Below are positions 31,838 through 40,616 of a stretch of 64,000 nt of DNA, piece by piece. The stretch's first letter is position 1; the number at the start of each line of letters is the position of its first letter. The notes under the pieces are model-generated. The model searched no databases. It was not told the DNA's origin and was given only the letters and a program-made list of their open reading frames with translations. A program made the translations under genes and the position numbers. This stretch comes from Noviherbaspirillum massiliense JC206 (lineage in GTDB: Bacteria; Pseudomonadota; Gammaproteobacteria; Burkholderiales; Burkholderiaceae_D). The DNA lies in NCBI RefSeq assembly GCF_000312045.1, contig NZ_HE978634.1:1224842-1288841 (forward strand), read 5' to 3'.

Positions 31838-32361
31838 TAACCAATCTTCTTCAGGTCCTGCTTGAACAACTGGCCGCGCTTGACATAGTTGCCGGTGTTG
31901 CCATGCATGCGGGCGATATCTTCCTCGCTCAGGGTGCGAACGGCTTTTGCAGGGCTGCCGATGATGAGGGAATTGTCGGGAAATTCCTTGCCTTCGGTGA
32001 CCAGCGCGCCGGCGCCGACCAGGCAGTTTTTACCAATCTTCGCGCCATTCAGGATGATGGCCTGAATGCCGATCAGCGAACCCTCGCCGATGGTGCATCC
32101 ATGCAGCATCGCCTGATGGCCTACCGTCACGTTCCTGCTCACGGTGAGTGGAAAGCCCGGATCGGTATGCAGCACGCAGCCCTCCTGAATGTTGCTGTTT
32201 TCGCCAATGCTGATCAGTTCATTGTCGCCGCGGATGGTCACATTGAACCAGATGCTGGCATTCGCTTCGATCTTCACCTTGCCGATCACGTTTGCCGCAT
32301 CGGTAACATAGGCGGAAGAATGAATGTCTGGAGAGTGCTCGCCCAATTGGTAGATAGCCAT
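31837..32361 (-). CDS. gamma-carbonic anhydrase family protein
   Basis: A 174-residue left-handed beta-helix protein with hexapeptide repeats (for example IGENSNIQEGCVLHTD and IGEGSLIGIQAIILNGAKIGKNCLVGAGA). The metal-binding His pattern is visible in CVLHTD, VGHQAMLHGC. It belongs to the YrdA/PaaY group of gamma-carbonic anhydrase-like proteins, many of which lack measured anhydrase activity. It is the first gene of a two-gene operon with hslO and is divergent from the DUF455 gene. Confidence 0.9.
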   Translation of the reverse strand: MAIYQLGEHSPDIHSSAYVTDAANVIGKVKIEANASIWFNVTIRGDNELISIGENSNIQEGCVLHTDPGFPLTVSRNVTVGHQAMLHGCTIGEGSLIGIQAIILNGAKIGKNCLVGAGALVTEGKEFPDNSLIIGSPAKAVRTLSEEDIARMHGNTGNYVKRGQLFKQDLKKIG

Positions 32362-32411
32362 GGATGTCCGTAAAATTGATTGTTTTAAACCCGCATTTTA
32401 CCGCCGCTCGA

Positions 32412-33242
32412 ATGAATCCATTGCCAACTGCAGATTTCGTTTCCTCCCTGACAGAATTGCGTGCCGCAGCCTTGACCTGCCTTGTGACAAGCGAGGTGGA
32501 GCATAAGATGCGCGGGGTGGAAGGCTTGGCCTCGGCATGGTTGCGGGGCCAGATTGCGTTGCAGGAGCAAGCGGAGCTGGAAGCGTCGCAACCCGTTCCG
32601 GGGCGGCCCGCCAGACCGGAGCTGGTGCCGCCCTTGGAGGTGAAGCATCGTTCGATGCGCACTGTCGAAGGTCGGGCCGCCCTGATTCATGCATTGGCCC
32701 ACATCGAATTCAATGCGATCAACCTGGCGCTGGACGCCATCTGGCGCTTTCCCGGCATGCCGCGGGAATACTATGGCGACTGGCTGCAGGTGGCGGCGGA
32801 AGAGGCGCTGCATTTTTCACTGCTGTCATCCCATCTCGAAGTGCTGGGATTTGCCTATGGTGATTTTCCGGCCCATAACAGCCTGTGGGACATGGCGGAA
32901 AAAACGCAGCATGACATTCTCGCCCGCATCGCACTCGTGCCGCGCACCCTGGAAGCGCGGGGCCTTGATGCCTCTCCGCCTATGCGGGCCAAGCTTGCGC
33001 AGGCGGGCGATATGGCGGCTGCACAGATTCTCGACATCATCCTGCGCGATGAGATCGGGCATGTCGCGATCGGCAACCGCTGGTATGCCTGGCTGTGCCG
33101 GGAGCGCGGACTGGATCCGATCACAACCTACGCAACCCTTGCGGTGAAGTACAAGGCGCCGGTGCCGCGCGGGCCATTCAATCTGGAGGCAAGAAGAGCC
33201 GCCGGCTTCAACGAGGAGGAGCTGGCGGCCCTGGCTTCTTGA
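32412..33242 (+). CDS. DUF455 ferritin-like domain protein
   Basis: A 276-residue protein of the DUF455 family, a diiron ferritin-like four-helix bundle. Candidate metal ligands are in ALAHIEFNAINLAL, AAEEALHFSLLSSHL and LRDEIGHVAIG, the repeating ExxH pattern. ATG 32412 (MNPLPTADFV) is chosen over an upstream ATG at 32364, which would overlap the divergent promoter region. The reaction is unknown; some homologues are linked to tRNA or oxidation chemistry, but I cannot support that here. Confidence 0.85.
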   Translation: MNPLPTADFVSSLTELRAAALTCLVTSEVEHKMRGVEGLASAWLRGQIALQEQAELEASQPVPGRPARPELVPPLEVKHRSMRTVEGRAALIHALAHIEFNAINLALDAIWRFPGMPREYYGDWLQVAAEEALHFSLLSSHLEVLGFAYGDFPAHNSLWDMAEKTQHDILARIALVPRTLEARGLDASPPMRAKLAQAGDMAAAQILDIILRDEIGHVAIGNRWYAWLCRERGLDPITTYATLAVKYKAPVPRGPFNLEARRAAGFNEEELAALAS

Positions 33243-33273
33243 CTGGTGCAATGTCCGAAACGGGACGCACGTC

Positions 33274-34968
33274 TTATGCGGGCTGCCCGTTCGTGCCGGC
33301 GGCGCGCTCCTGTTCCCGCAACCTCAACATGCGGCGCTGCACCTTGCCGGTCGTCGTCATCGGCAACTGGTCGATGAATTCAATTTCCTTCGGATATTCA
33401 TACGGCGCGAGCTTGCCGCGCACGTGGGCCTGCAGTTCAGCGACCAGCCTGGCATCGGCTTCCTCGCCGCGTTCGACTCCCGGTGTCAGCACGATATACG
33501 CCTTGACGATATTGCCGCGCTCCGGGTCCGGCTTCGGTACGACCGCCGCATTGATCACTGCCGGATGCTTGACCAGGCAATTCTCGATTTCCGACGGCCC
33601 GATGCGGTAGCCGGCTGCCTTGAACATGTCATCCGCCCGGCCTTGGTACCAGAGATAACCGTCCTCGTCCACCAGCGCCAGGTCGCCGGTGCGGCACCAC
33701 TCGCCGGAATACTTGTTGCGCGTGGCTTCCGGGTTCTTCCAGTAGCCGAGGAAGAAAACCGGATCGGGTGTGCCGTGGGTATCGGTTCGGCGCATCGCCA
33801 CTTCACCGATTTCGCCCGGCTTGACCGGATTGCCGTCGTCGTCGATCACACCGACCAGGTGGCCGGGATAGGGGCGGCCCATGCTTCCAGGTTTTGCCGG
33901 CCAGAGCTGGGCGCTGTTGCCGACGATGTAGTTCATTTCGGTCTGGCCGAACATTTCATTCGGCGTGATGCCGAGCGCATCCTGGCACCAGTTGAACACC
34001 GCATCGCCGACAGCTTCCCCGGCGCTCATGATGGCACGCAGCTTGAGCGAAAACCTGCTGCGCGGCGCAGGATACGCTTTCATCATCATCTTCAGCGCAG
34101 TCGGGAACAGGAAAGTATTGGTGACGCCGTATTTTTCGAGCAGGTAGAACGCGGTATCCGCCGAAAAGCGCCCGCGGTAGCCGACGATCGGCTTGCCGAA
34201 ATAAAGCGTGGGCAGCAGCGCATCCATCAGGCCGCCGGTCCAGGCCCAGTCGGCAGGCGACCAGAACACGTCGCCGTCCTGCGGAAACCAGTTCTGGGAT
34301 GCGACGAAGCCGGTCAGGTTGCCGATGATGGCCGAATGAGGAATCAAGGCGCCCTTGGGCGCGCCGGTCGTCCCGCTGGTATAGATCAGGATGGCCGGAT
34401 CGCTGGCCTTGGTCGCAGCAGGTTCAAATTCGGGATCGGCCTTGGCCAGTTCTGCATGCCAGTCGAGCGTGTCGGCGGGGTCGCAATGAATCGCAATGAC
34501 GTGGCGCAGGGCAGGGCAATTGGCACGGATCGCCTGCAGGCTGTCATGCGCCGCGCTGTCGACGATTGCCACCACCGCTTCGCTGTTTTGCAGCCGGTAC
34601 TCAAGTGCATCCGGCCCGAACAGGATGGAGAGCGGCATCGCGATTGCACCGGATTGATAGCAGGCCATGTGGGCAACCGCCGTCTCACCCTGCTGCGGCA
34701 GGATGATCGCCACCCGGTCGCCGCGTGTGACGCCCAGCCTGGCCAGGACGTTGGAAAGGCGATTCGCCTGCTCCTGCAGGGAGGCATAGGTGAGGGTGGC
34801 GGTATGCCCGGCCTCGTCCTCGAAGTGGATCGCAATGCGCGACCTGTCTTTCGCCCAGCGCGCACAGCAGACTTCGGCAATGTTGAACCATTCGGGAACA
34901 TGCCAGCGAAATTCGCGGTACAGCGTGTCGTAGCGGTCCTGTTGCGGGAGGCGGTCATCCGGTGCCAT
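33274..34968 (-). CDS. AMP-forming acyl-CoA synthetase (medium-chain/acetyl type)
   Basis: A 564-residue ANL-superfamily enzyme that activates a carboxylic acid with ATP and loads it on CoA. The phosphate loop ILIYTSGTTGAPKG, the adenine motif NEMFGQTEMNY, the hinge region GRADDMFKAAGYRIGP and the catalytic Lys in TTTGKVQRR are all intact. The acid specificity cannot be read; similarity in layout is to the ACSM/benzoate-type group. ATG 34968 has a good ribosome site (AAGGGGG); the frame stays open upstream without a site. It is divergent from an alpha/beta hydrolase, and the shared region holds a near-palindrome of TetR-operator type. Confidence 0.9.
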   Translation of the reverse strand: MAPDDRLPQQDRYDTLYREFRWHVPEWFNIAEVCCARWAKDRSRIAIHFEDEAGHTATLTYASLQEQANRLSNVLARLGVTRGDRVAIILPQQGETAVAHMACYQSGAIAMPLSILFGPDALEYRLQNSEAVVAIVDSAAHDSLQAIRANCPALRHVIAIHCDPADTLDWHAELAKADPEFEPAATKASDPAILIYTSGTTGAPKGALIPHSAIIGNLTGFVASQNWFPQDGDVFWSPADWAWTGGLMDALLPTLYFGKPIVGYRGRFSADTAFYLLEKYGVTNTFLFPTALKMMMKAYPAPRSRFSLKLRAIMSAGEAVGDAVFNWCQDALGITPNEMFGQTEMNYIVGNSAQLWPAKPGSMGRPYPGHLVGVIDDDGNPVKPGEIGEVAMRRTDTHGTPDPVFFLGYWKNPEATRNKYSGEWCRTGDLALVDEDGYLWYQGRADDMFKAAGYRIGPSEIENCLVKHPAVINAAVVPKPDPERGNIVKAYIVLTPGVERGEEADARLVAELQAHVRGKLAPYEYPKEIEFIDQLPMTTTGKVQRRMLRLREQERAAGTNGQPA

Positions 34969-34985
34969 TGTTTCCCCCTTATAAT

Positions 34986-35006
34986 TAATGAACGGTCGTT
35001 CTATTA
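34986..35006. promoter_or_regulatory. TetR-like operator candidate
   Basis: GAACG (34990-34994) and CGTTC (34997-35001) form a perfect inverted repeat with a two-base spacer, flanked by TAAT and ATTA. It lies 21 bases before the acyl-CoA synthetase ATG and about 95 bases before the divergent hydrolase. TetR-family regulators of fatty-acid genes often use such short palindromes; no TetR gene is in this window. Confidence 0.5.
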
Positions 35007-35094
35007 TTTCGGGCCTGCAGGTGCAAGGCCGGCCGAAAGGGCTCCGTTGGCCGGCATTCCATTCATCAGTCCCAGTCAGGATATACAGCAAAAC

Positions 35095-35970
35095 ATGAAA
35101 CGCTCCAGGTCAGAATTTATCACGGTCCGCGGCCTTCGATACCACGTGCGTCAATGGGGCGAGCCAGGCGCGCCGAAGCTGTTTATGGTGCATGGGTGGA
35201 TGGATGTGTCCGCATCCTTTCAGTTCGTCGTTGATTGCCTGCAAAAGGATTGGCATGTGCTCGCGCCGGACTGGCGCGGCTTCGGACTGACTGACAAGAC
35301 GCGCGCAGATTGCTACTGGTTCCCGGATTACATGGGCGATCTCGATGCCATCCTGCAGCACTACTCGCCCGACGCACCGGTCAACCTGCTGGGACACAGC
35401 ATGGGCGGAAATATTTCCTGCACATATGCCGGCGTGCGGCCCGACAGGATCGCCCGGCTGATCAATCTCGAAGGGTTCGGCCTGGCGCCGACGCGCCCGG
35501 AACAGGCGCCGGCACGATTTGCAAAATGGTTGGATGAACTGCGGAACCCGCCCACCATGGGCCGCTATCCGTCGCGGGCTGCGGTGGCTGCGCGTCTGCA
35601 AAAGACGAATCCGCGGCTGCATCCGGAACGCGCGGCATTTCTTTCAGCCCATTGGGCAGCCGAAAATGATCAGGGCGAATGGGCAATCCTTGGCGACCCG
35701 GCACACAAGATGGTCAACCCCTACCTGTACCAGGTGGAAGAAATCATGGCTTGCTGGCGTGCGATCAGCGCTCCTGTGCTCTGGGTGGAAGCGGACGATA
35801 CCGATGCCTGGCGCTGGCTTGGGCCGCAGGAACAGGCGCGGGCCGAGGTGGACCGCCGCATTGGCGTAATTCAGCATGTCACGACGGCGCTGGTCAGGGA
35901 CGCCGGCCATATGCTGCACCATGATCAACCGCTGGCACTGGCAAGGCTGATCGAAGACTTTCTCGACTGA
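35095..35970 (+). CDS. alpha/beta hydrolase
   Basis: A 291-residue alpha/beta hydrolase. VHGWMDVSASF supplies the oxyanion HGW, LLGHSMGGN the Ser nucleophile, and RDAGHMLHHDQP the catalytic His. DWRGFGLTD after strand 4 is the typical loop. There is no signal peptide. It differs clearly from the hydrolase at 24632. The open frame extends 1.6 kb upstream antisense to the acyl-CoA synthetase, which is coincidental; ATG 35095 gives the correct N-terminus. Its divergent placement with the synthetase hints at acyl-CoA or ester metabolism, but this is inference. Confidence 0.87.
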   Translation: MKRSRSEFITVRGLRYHVRQWGEPGAPKLFMVHGWMDVSASFQFVVDCLQKDWHVLAPDWRGFGLTDKTRADCYWFPDYMGDLDAILQHYSPDAPVNLLGHSMGGNISCTYAGVRPDRIARLINLEGFGLAPTRPEQAPARFAKWLDELRNPPTMGRYPSRAAVAARLQKTNPRLHPERAAFLSAHWAAENDQGEWAILGDPAHKMVNPYLYQVEEIMACWRAISAPVLWVEADDTDAWRWLGPQEQARAEVDRRIGVIQHVTTALVRDAGHMLHHDQPLALARLIEDFLD

Positions 35971-36056
35971 ACACAGGTCCGGCGTGAGATGCCTCCGGAG
36001 GCAGTCAGTCGGCGTACAATGAAAGCGATCCTTACAGTATCTCTTGGCATACGACT

Positions 36057-36893
36057 ATGTTGAACGCAGACCTTCATTGCCATTCCAGCATTTCCGACGG
36101 CGTCCTTGCACCGGGTGAAGTGGCGGCACGGGCGAAAGCCAACGGCGTCGAGGTCTGGGCACTGACCGACCATGACGAGGTGGGCGGCATTCCGGAAGCC
36201 CGTGCGGCAGCAGCGGATCTTGGATTGATCTATGTGCCGGGCGTGGAAATTTCCATTACCTGGGCGGGGGAGACGATCCATATTGTCGGGTTGCAGATCG
36301 ATGAAACCAACGAAACGCTGGTGCAGGGGCTTGCAATGACCCGTTCCGGCCGCGAGCGACGTGCCCGTGAAATCGCCGAACAACTTGCGGCGGCAGGCAT
36401 TCCCGATGCATTCGAAGGGGCGCTTAGATATGTCGGAAATCCGGACCTGATTTCACGCACGCATTTCGCACGTTACATTATTGAACTCGGCGTCTGCCGG
36501 GACGTCAGCGAAGTCTTTCAGCGCTTTCTGACCGAAGGCAAGCCGGGCTTTGTTCCGCATCGGTGGGCCACGCTGAAAGAGGCGGTGACATGGATACGCG
36601 GCGCGGGAGGCGTCGCGGTCCTCGCGCATCCGGGGCGTTACAAGCTGAGCGAAGTCGGGCTGGACGCGCTGCTGCAGGAATTCAAGCAATATGGCGGCGT
36701 CGGGATCGAAGTCGTTACCGGCAGCCATACGCCGGACGAGTATGAAACCTTTGCCAAGATTGCTTCGCAATACGGTTTCCTCGCTTCCCGCGGGTCGGAT
36801 TTCCATGCTCCGGAAGAATCGCGCGTGGACCTGGGGGCACTGCCGGCGCTGCCGCCCTCACTCGTGCCGGTCTGGCACGATTGGCTCATATAA
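36057..36893 (+). CDS. rnm: PHP-domain phosphoesterase (RNase AM/YciV family)
   Basis: A 278-residue PHP-fold metal enzyme. MLNADLHCHSSISDGVL carries the HxH motif, LTDHDEVGG the second site, and VPGVEIS and FLASRGSDFHAPEE the remaining ligands. The E. coli member (YciV, RNase AM) trims 5' ends of RNAs including rRNA and acts on nucleoside 3',5'-bisphosphates. In E. coli it is followed by yciO; here htpX lies between them. TACAAT at 36015-36020 may be its -10. Confidence 0.83.
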   Translation: MLNADLHCHSSISDGVLAPGEVAARAKANGVEVWALTDHDEVGGIPEARAAAADLGLIYVPGVEISITWAGETIHIVGLQIDETNETLVQGLAMTRSGRERRAREIAEQLAAAGIPDAFEGALRYVGNPDLISRTHFARYIIELGVCRDVSEVFQRFLTEGKPGFVPHRWATLKEAVTWIRGAGGVAVLAHPGRYKLSEVGLDALLQEFKQYGGVGIEVVTGSHTPDEYETFAKIASQYGFLASRGSDFHAPEESRVDLGALPALPPSLVPVWHDWLI

Positions 36894-36970
36894 AACTGCC
36901 TTAAACTGGCTGAAGCCTTTCCTTTTTTACGCATGATGCGCGAGAATTGCTCCCGTGACATCTTGCATGT

Positions 36971-36999
36971 CTTGAATTTCTTATCGAAGCCCTTATTTA
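36971..36999 (+). promoter_or_regulatory. sigma-32 (RpoH)-like promoter of htpX
   Basis: CTTGAAT (36971-36977), a 13-base spacer, and CCTTATTTA (36991-36999) fit the heat-shock pattern CTTGAA...CCCCATNTA, with two mismatches in the -10 part. Transcription would start near 37006, leaving a 24-base leader with an AGGAGG ribosome site (37017-37022). htpX is heat-shock controlled in E. coli, which agrees. Confidence 0.6.
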
Positions 37000-37029
37000 G
37001 GTAAGGCTTTCAATACAGGAGGCTTCTGA

Positions 37030-37908
37030 ATGAAACGAATTTTGCTTTTCCTTGCCACCAACCTGGCCGTCATGCTCGTCATGTCGGTGGTTCTTTCCCT
37101 CTTGGGAGTGAACCGCTACCTGATGGCAAACGGCTTGAACATGAGCACACTGATGGTGTATTCGCTGGTGGTCGGCTTTACCGGCGCAATCATTTCGCTG
37201 TTGATGAGCAAGACTATGGCGAAGTGGTCAACCGGAGCGCGCGTGATCGATGCGCCTTCATCTTCCAGCGAACTCTGGTTGCTCGATACAGTGAAGAAGC
37301 TGGCAGACCGTGCCGGCATCGCCATGCCGGAAGTGGCGATCTACGAGGGCGAGCCGAATGCGTTTGCGACAGGGGCCTTCAAGAACTCAGCCCTGGTCGC
37401 CGTTTCGACAGGTTTGTTGGAAAGCATGACGAAGGAAGAGGTCGAAGCGGTCCTCGGTCATGAAATCGCCCACGTCGCGAACGGTGACATGGTGACCCTG
37501 ACCTTGATCCAGGGCGTGGTGAACACCTTCGTGGTGTTCCTGGCGCGGGTGGTCGGTTATGCCGTAGACAAGGCAGTATTCCGCAACAACGATGACCGCG
37601 GGCCTGGCGTCGGCTACATGATCACTGTATTCGTGTGCGAGATTCTGTTCGGTATCGTCGCTTCCATGATCGTCGCCTGGTTCTCGCGCTACCGCGAATT
37701 CCGTGCGGACTCCGGATCTGCAAAACTATTGGGCAATTCGCAGCCCATGATCAGGGCACTGGCGCGTCTGGGCGGCTTGGAGCCGCCGGAAAGCATGCCG
37801 CAGGCTTTCAAATCGCTTGGCATCAACGGCGGGCAAAGTGGATTCGCTGCATTGTTTGCAACCCACCCGCCGATCGAAGAGCGCATCGCTGCGCTGCGCG
37901 GCGCCTAA
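37030..37908 (+). CDS. htpX: membrane zinc metalloprotease HtpX
   Basis: A 292-residue inner-membrane M48 protease that degrades damaged membrane proteins. Two N-terminal membrane segments (from [20 protein letters not shown] and [17 protein letters not shown]) precede the zinc site [10 protein letters not shown]; two more segments and the Glu ligand in [10 protein letters not shown] follow. AGGAGG lies seven bases before the ATG. A sigma-32-like promoter precedes it and a 10-bp GC hairpin follows. Confidence 0.97.
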   Translation: MKRILLFLATNLAVMLVMSVVLSLLGVNRYLMANGLNMSTLMVYSLVVGFTGAIISLLMSKTMAKWSTGARVIDAPSSSSELWLLDTVKKLADRAGIAMPEVAIYEGEPNAFATGAFKNSALVAVSTGLLESMTKEEVEAVLGHEIAHVANGDMVTLTLIQGVVNTFVVFLARVVGYAVDKAVFRNNDDRGPGVGYMITVFVCEILFGIVASMIVAWFSRYREFRADSGSAKLLGNSQPMIRALARLGGLEPPESMPQAFKSLGINGGQSGFAALFATHPPIEERIAALRGA

Positions 37909-37922
37909 TAACCATTACCGAC

Positions 37923-37953
37923 AGGGCGGCGGAACATCAACCGCCGCCCTTTG
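37923..37953 (+). terminator. hairpin between htpX and yciO
   Basis: AGGGCGGCGG and CCGCCGCCCT form a perfect 10-bp stem with an eight-base loop, then TTT. It lies 14 bases after the htpX stop and ends only seven bases before the yciO ATG, so it may end htpX transcription or mask the yciO start. Confidence 0.6.
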
Positions 37954-37959
37954 CATTTC

Positions 37960-38583
37960 ATGGGCCAATTTTTCCAGATTCATCCCGATAATCCGCAGCT
38001 GCGCCTGATCAAGCAGGCAGCGCAGATTCTGCATGATGGAGGCATCGTCGCGCTTCCCACCGATTCCTGTTATGCCCTGGTTTGCCATCTGGATGACAAG
38101 GCAGCGGTGGAACGGCTGCGGCACATTCGCGGCATCGATGACAAGCATCATCTGACTTTGCTGTGCCGGGACCTGAGTGAAATCGCCACCTACGCGCATG
38201 TCGACAACCGGCAATATCGCGTGCTGCGTGCGGCAACGCCCGGACCGTACACCGTCATCCTGGAGGCCACCAAGGAAGTGCCGCGCCGTCTGAGCCACCC
38301 TTCGCGCAAGACGATCGGCCTGCGCGTGCCTGAGAACCGCATTGCCTGCGCCTTGCTGGAAGAACTGGGTCAGCCTTTGCTGGGGACGACGCTGATTTTG
38401 CCCGGCGACAGCGACCCGCTCACCGATCCCGACGAGATACGCGAACGGCTTGGACGGCAGATCGAATTGGTCATTGACGGCGGCGCCTGCAGCCTCGAGC
38501 CGACAACTGTGATCGATCTGACGGCCAAGGAGCCTGAGCTGGTGCGCCGCGGGCGCGGGGATCCGGAGATCTTCGGCCTCTGA
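37960..38583 (+). CDS. yciO: YciO/YrdC/Sua5 family protein (YciO type)
   Basis: A 207-residue protein of the threonylcarbamoyl-AMP synthase superfamily. MGQFFQIHPDNPQLRL matches the E. coli YciO N-terminus closely; PTDSCYALVC, KHHLTLLCRD and SRKTIGLRVP are the nucleotide and substrate loops. YciO is a paralogue of TsaC; its part in tRNA t6A formation is less certain. ATG 37960 is used rather than TTG 37951, which would overlap the hairpin. The C-terminal RRGRGDPEIFGL is typical. Confidence 0.88.
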   Translation: MGQFFQIHPDNPQLRLIKQAAQILHDGGIVALPTDSCYALVCHLDDKAAVERLRHIRGIDDKHHLTLLCRDLSEIATYAHVDNRQYRVLRAATPGPYTVILEATKEVPRRLSHPSRKTIGLRVPENRIACALLEELGQPLLGTTLILPGDSDPLTDPDEIRERLGRQIELVIDGGACSLEPTTVIDLTAKEPELVRRGRGDPEIFGL

Positions 38584-38716
38584 AATCCGTTTGGCAAGAA
38601 AATCCCTTCTTGATCTTTTGCCACGAACGCCTGCACTCTTGCTTTGCCATGGCCCGCTGACAAGCCGGGCAGGGTATTTGCCTGGCTTACGGGCGCGGGC
38701 AGCGCGCCCCCTCTGA

Positions 38717-38722
38717 TAAAAT
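38717..38722 (+). promoter_or_regulatory. extended -10 (TGaTAAAAT) at leaderless spacing before the M50 protease gene
   Basis: TG at 38714-38715 followed by TAAAAT at 38717-38722 is an extended -10. The ATG lies eight bases later and no ribosome site intervenes, so the message may begin at the start codon. Confidence 0.45.
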
Positions 38723-38730
38723 CTAGCCCC

Positions 38731-39387
38731 ATGGATCAACTCATTCAAACAATCGCAGTGTATGCACTGCCGGTGCTTTTTGCGATTACCCTGCACGAAG
38801 CCGCTCACGCCTACGCAGCCAAATACTTTGGCGACTCGACCGCCTACATGCAGGGACGGATGAGTCTCAATCCGATCAAGCACATCGATCCTTTCGGGAC
38901 CATCATCATTCCCGTCCTCCTGTATGCCGTGGGCTCGCCATTCCTGTTTGGCTATGCAAAGCCGGTCCCCATCGAGTACGGCAATTTGCGCAAACCCAAG
39001 CGCGACATGGCATGGGTGGCACTGGCGGGCCCGGGGGCGAATTTCTTGATGGCGCTGCTGTGGATGATATTCGCCATCATGCTGGGCACGTTCGGTCTCG
39101 AAGAAGAGTTTTTCATGCGTATGGCACAGGCCGGCATCCTGATGAATCTGGTGATGTTCGCCTTCAACCTGTTCCCCATTCCGCCCCTCGATGGCGGTCG
39201 GGTACTGACCAGCATGCTGCCGCACCGCTACGCATACAAGTTTGCGCAAATCGAGCCTTATGGCTTCTTCATCGTCATGGGACTGGTGATGCTGAAGCTT
39301 TTGTATTTCTGGATGGCTCCCGTCATGATGGTGGCCCATGCCGCCCTCCAACTGATTACTTTCCCCCTCAATATTTTTCTAAGCTGA
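38731..39387 (+). CDS. site-2 protease family (M50) membrane metallopeptidase
   Basis: A 218-residue polytopic inner-membrane protease. The zinc motif is ITLHEAAHAYAA (HExxH) in the first membrane segment, and the third ligand is in FNLFPIPPLDGGRV (the NPxPxLDG-type motif). About five hydrophobic segments are seen and no PDZ domain, unlike RseP. Substrate unknown. It is directly followed by trpS (three bases), a pairing common in betaproteobacteria. Confidence 0.9.
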   Translation: MDQLIQTIAVYALPVLFAITLHEAAHAYAAKYFGDSTAYMQGRMSLNPIKHIDPFGTIIIPVLLYAVGSPFLFGYAKPVPIEYGNLRKPKRDMAWVALAGPGANFLMALLWMIFAIMLGTFGLEEEFFMRMAQAGILMNLVMFAFNLFPIPPLDGGRVLTSMLPHRYAYKFAQIEPYGFFIVMGLVMLKLLYFWMAPVMMVAHAALQLITFPLNIFLS

Positions 39388-39390
39388 ACA

Positions 39391-40596
39391 ATGATGTTTC
39401 CCGACCGCGTAGTCTCCGGCATGCGCCCGACCGGCACCCTGCATCTTGGCCATTATCACGGCGCTCTGAAAAACTGGGTCAAGATGCAGTCAGAACTGCC
39501 TTGCCTGTTCTTCGTCGCAGACTGGCATGCGCTGACGACCCACTATGATGATCCTTCGATCATTGAAAAAAGCACCTGGGACATGCTCATCGATTGGCTG
39601 GCCGCCGGCGTCGATCCGGCCAAGGCGACGCTTTTTATTCAGTCGAAGGTGCCGGAACATGCGGAGCTCCATCTGCTGCTGTCGATGGCAACGCCGCTGG
39701 GATGGCTGGAGCGGGTGCCGACCTACAAGGACCAGCAGGAAAAGCTTGCGGACCGCGACCTGGCAACCTATGGCTTCCTCGGCTATCCGCTGCTGCAGGC
39801 GGCCGACGTGCTGATTTATCGCGCAAGCCTGGTCCCGGTCGGCGAAGACCAGATTCCGCACATCGAGATGATGCGGGAGATCGCCCGTCGCTTCAATCAC
39901 ATCTACGGCAAAGAAAAGGGCTTCGAAGAAAAGGCCCAGGAAGCGGTCAACAAACTTGGCGGCAAGCGCGCCAAGACCTACGAGGAATTGCGCACTGCTT
40001 ACCAGGAGCGCGGCGACGAGGCAGCTCTGGAACAGGCGAAGGCCCTGCTGGAAGAAGCGCAGAGCCTGTCGACGGAAGACCGGGAGCGCCTGCTTGGCTA
40101 TCTCGTCGGGAGCCGCAAGCAGATCCTGACCGAACCTCAGGCTCGCCTGACCGAGGCTTCCCGTCTGCCGGGACTCGACGGCCAGAAGATGTCGAAGAGC
40201 TATGGCAACGCCATCGGATTGCGCGAAGACCGGGAATCGGTCGTGAAAAAAATGCGCACCATGCCGACCGACCCTGCGCGCGTGCGCCGCACCGATCCAG
40301 GCAATCCGGATAAATGCCCGGTGTGGCAGCTGCACAAGGTGTATTCCGATGAACAGACCAAGGATTGGGTAGTCAAGGGATGCACGTCGGCAGGCATCGG
40401 CTGCCTGGAATGCAAGCAGCCGGTGATTGATGCGGTCCTGAAAGAGCAGGAGCCGATGCGCGAACGCGCCCAGAAATATCTCGACGACCCGAGCTTGATG
40501 CGCGCGATCGTTGCGGACGGGTGCGATAAGGCACGCAAGCTGGCGCAGGAAACGATGCGCGACGTGCGCGAGGTCATGGGGCTGAGCTACAAGTGA
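39391..40596 (+). CDS. trpS: tryptophanyl-tRNA synthetase
   Basis: A 401-residue class I synthetase charging tRNA-Trp. The HIGH-type motif is TLHLGHYHGAL and the KMSKS motif GQKMSKSYGNA. A long insert of about 60 residues (roughly 170-235, KRAKTYEELRTAYQERG...) makes it larger than E. coli TrpS (334), as in other betaproteobacteria. The start is ATG 39391 or the next ATG (MMFPDR). Confidence 0.96.
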   Translation: MMFPDRVVSGMRPTGTLHLGHYHGALKNWVKMQSELPCLFFVADWHALTTHYDDPSIIEKSTWDMLIDWLAAGVDPAKATLFIQSKVPEHAELHLLLSMATPLGWLERVPTYKDQQEKLADRDLATYGFLGYPLLQAADVLIYRASLVPVGEDQIPHIEMMREIARRFNHIYGKEKGFEEKAQEAVNKLGGKRAKTYEELRTAYQERGDEAALEQAKALLEEAQSLSTEDRERLLGYLVGSRKQILTEPQARLTEASRLPGLDGQKMSKSYGNAIGLREDRESVVKKMRTMPTDPARVRRTDPGNPDKCPVWQLHKVYSDEQTKDWVVKGCTSAGIGCLECKQPVIDAVLKEQEPMRERAQKYLDDPSLMRAIVADGCDKARKLAQETMRDVREVMGLSYK

Positions 40597-40616
40597 TGGT
40601 TCGACAGGTGCATTGA

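Noticed and set aside
33424-35094. Long open plus-strand frame continuous with the hydrolase at 35095
   Set aside because: It is antisense to the well-supported acyl-CoA synthetase and encodes no recognisable domain; only the part from ATG 35095 has hydrolase motifs.
37915-39351. 478-codon open frame on the minus strand over yciO and the M50 protease
   Set aside because: Shadow frame; the plus-strand genes have catalytic motifs and neighbours that fit.
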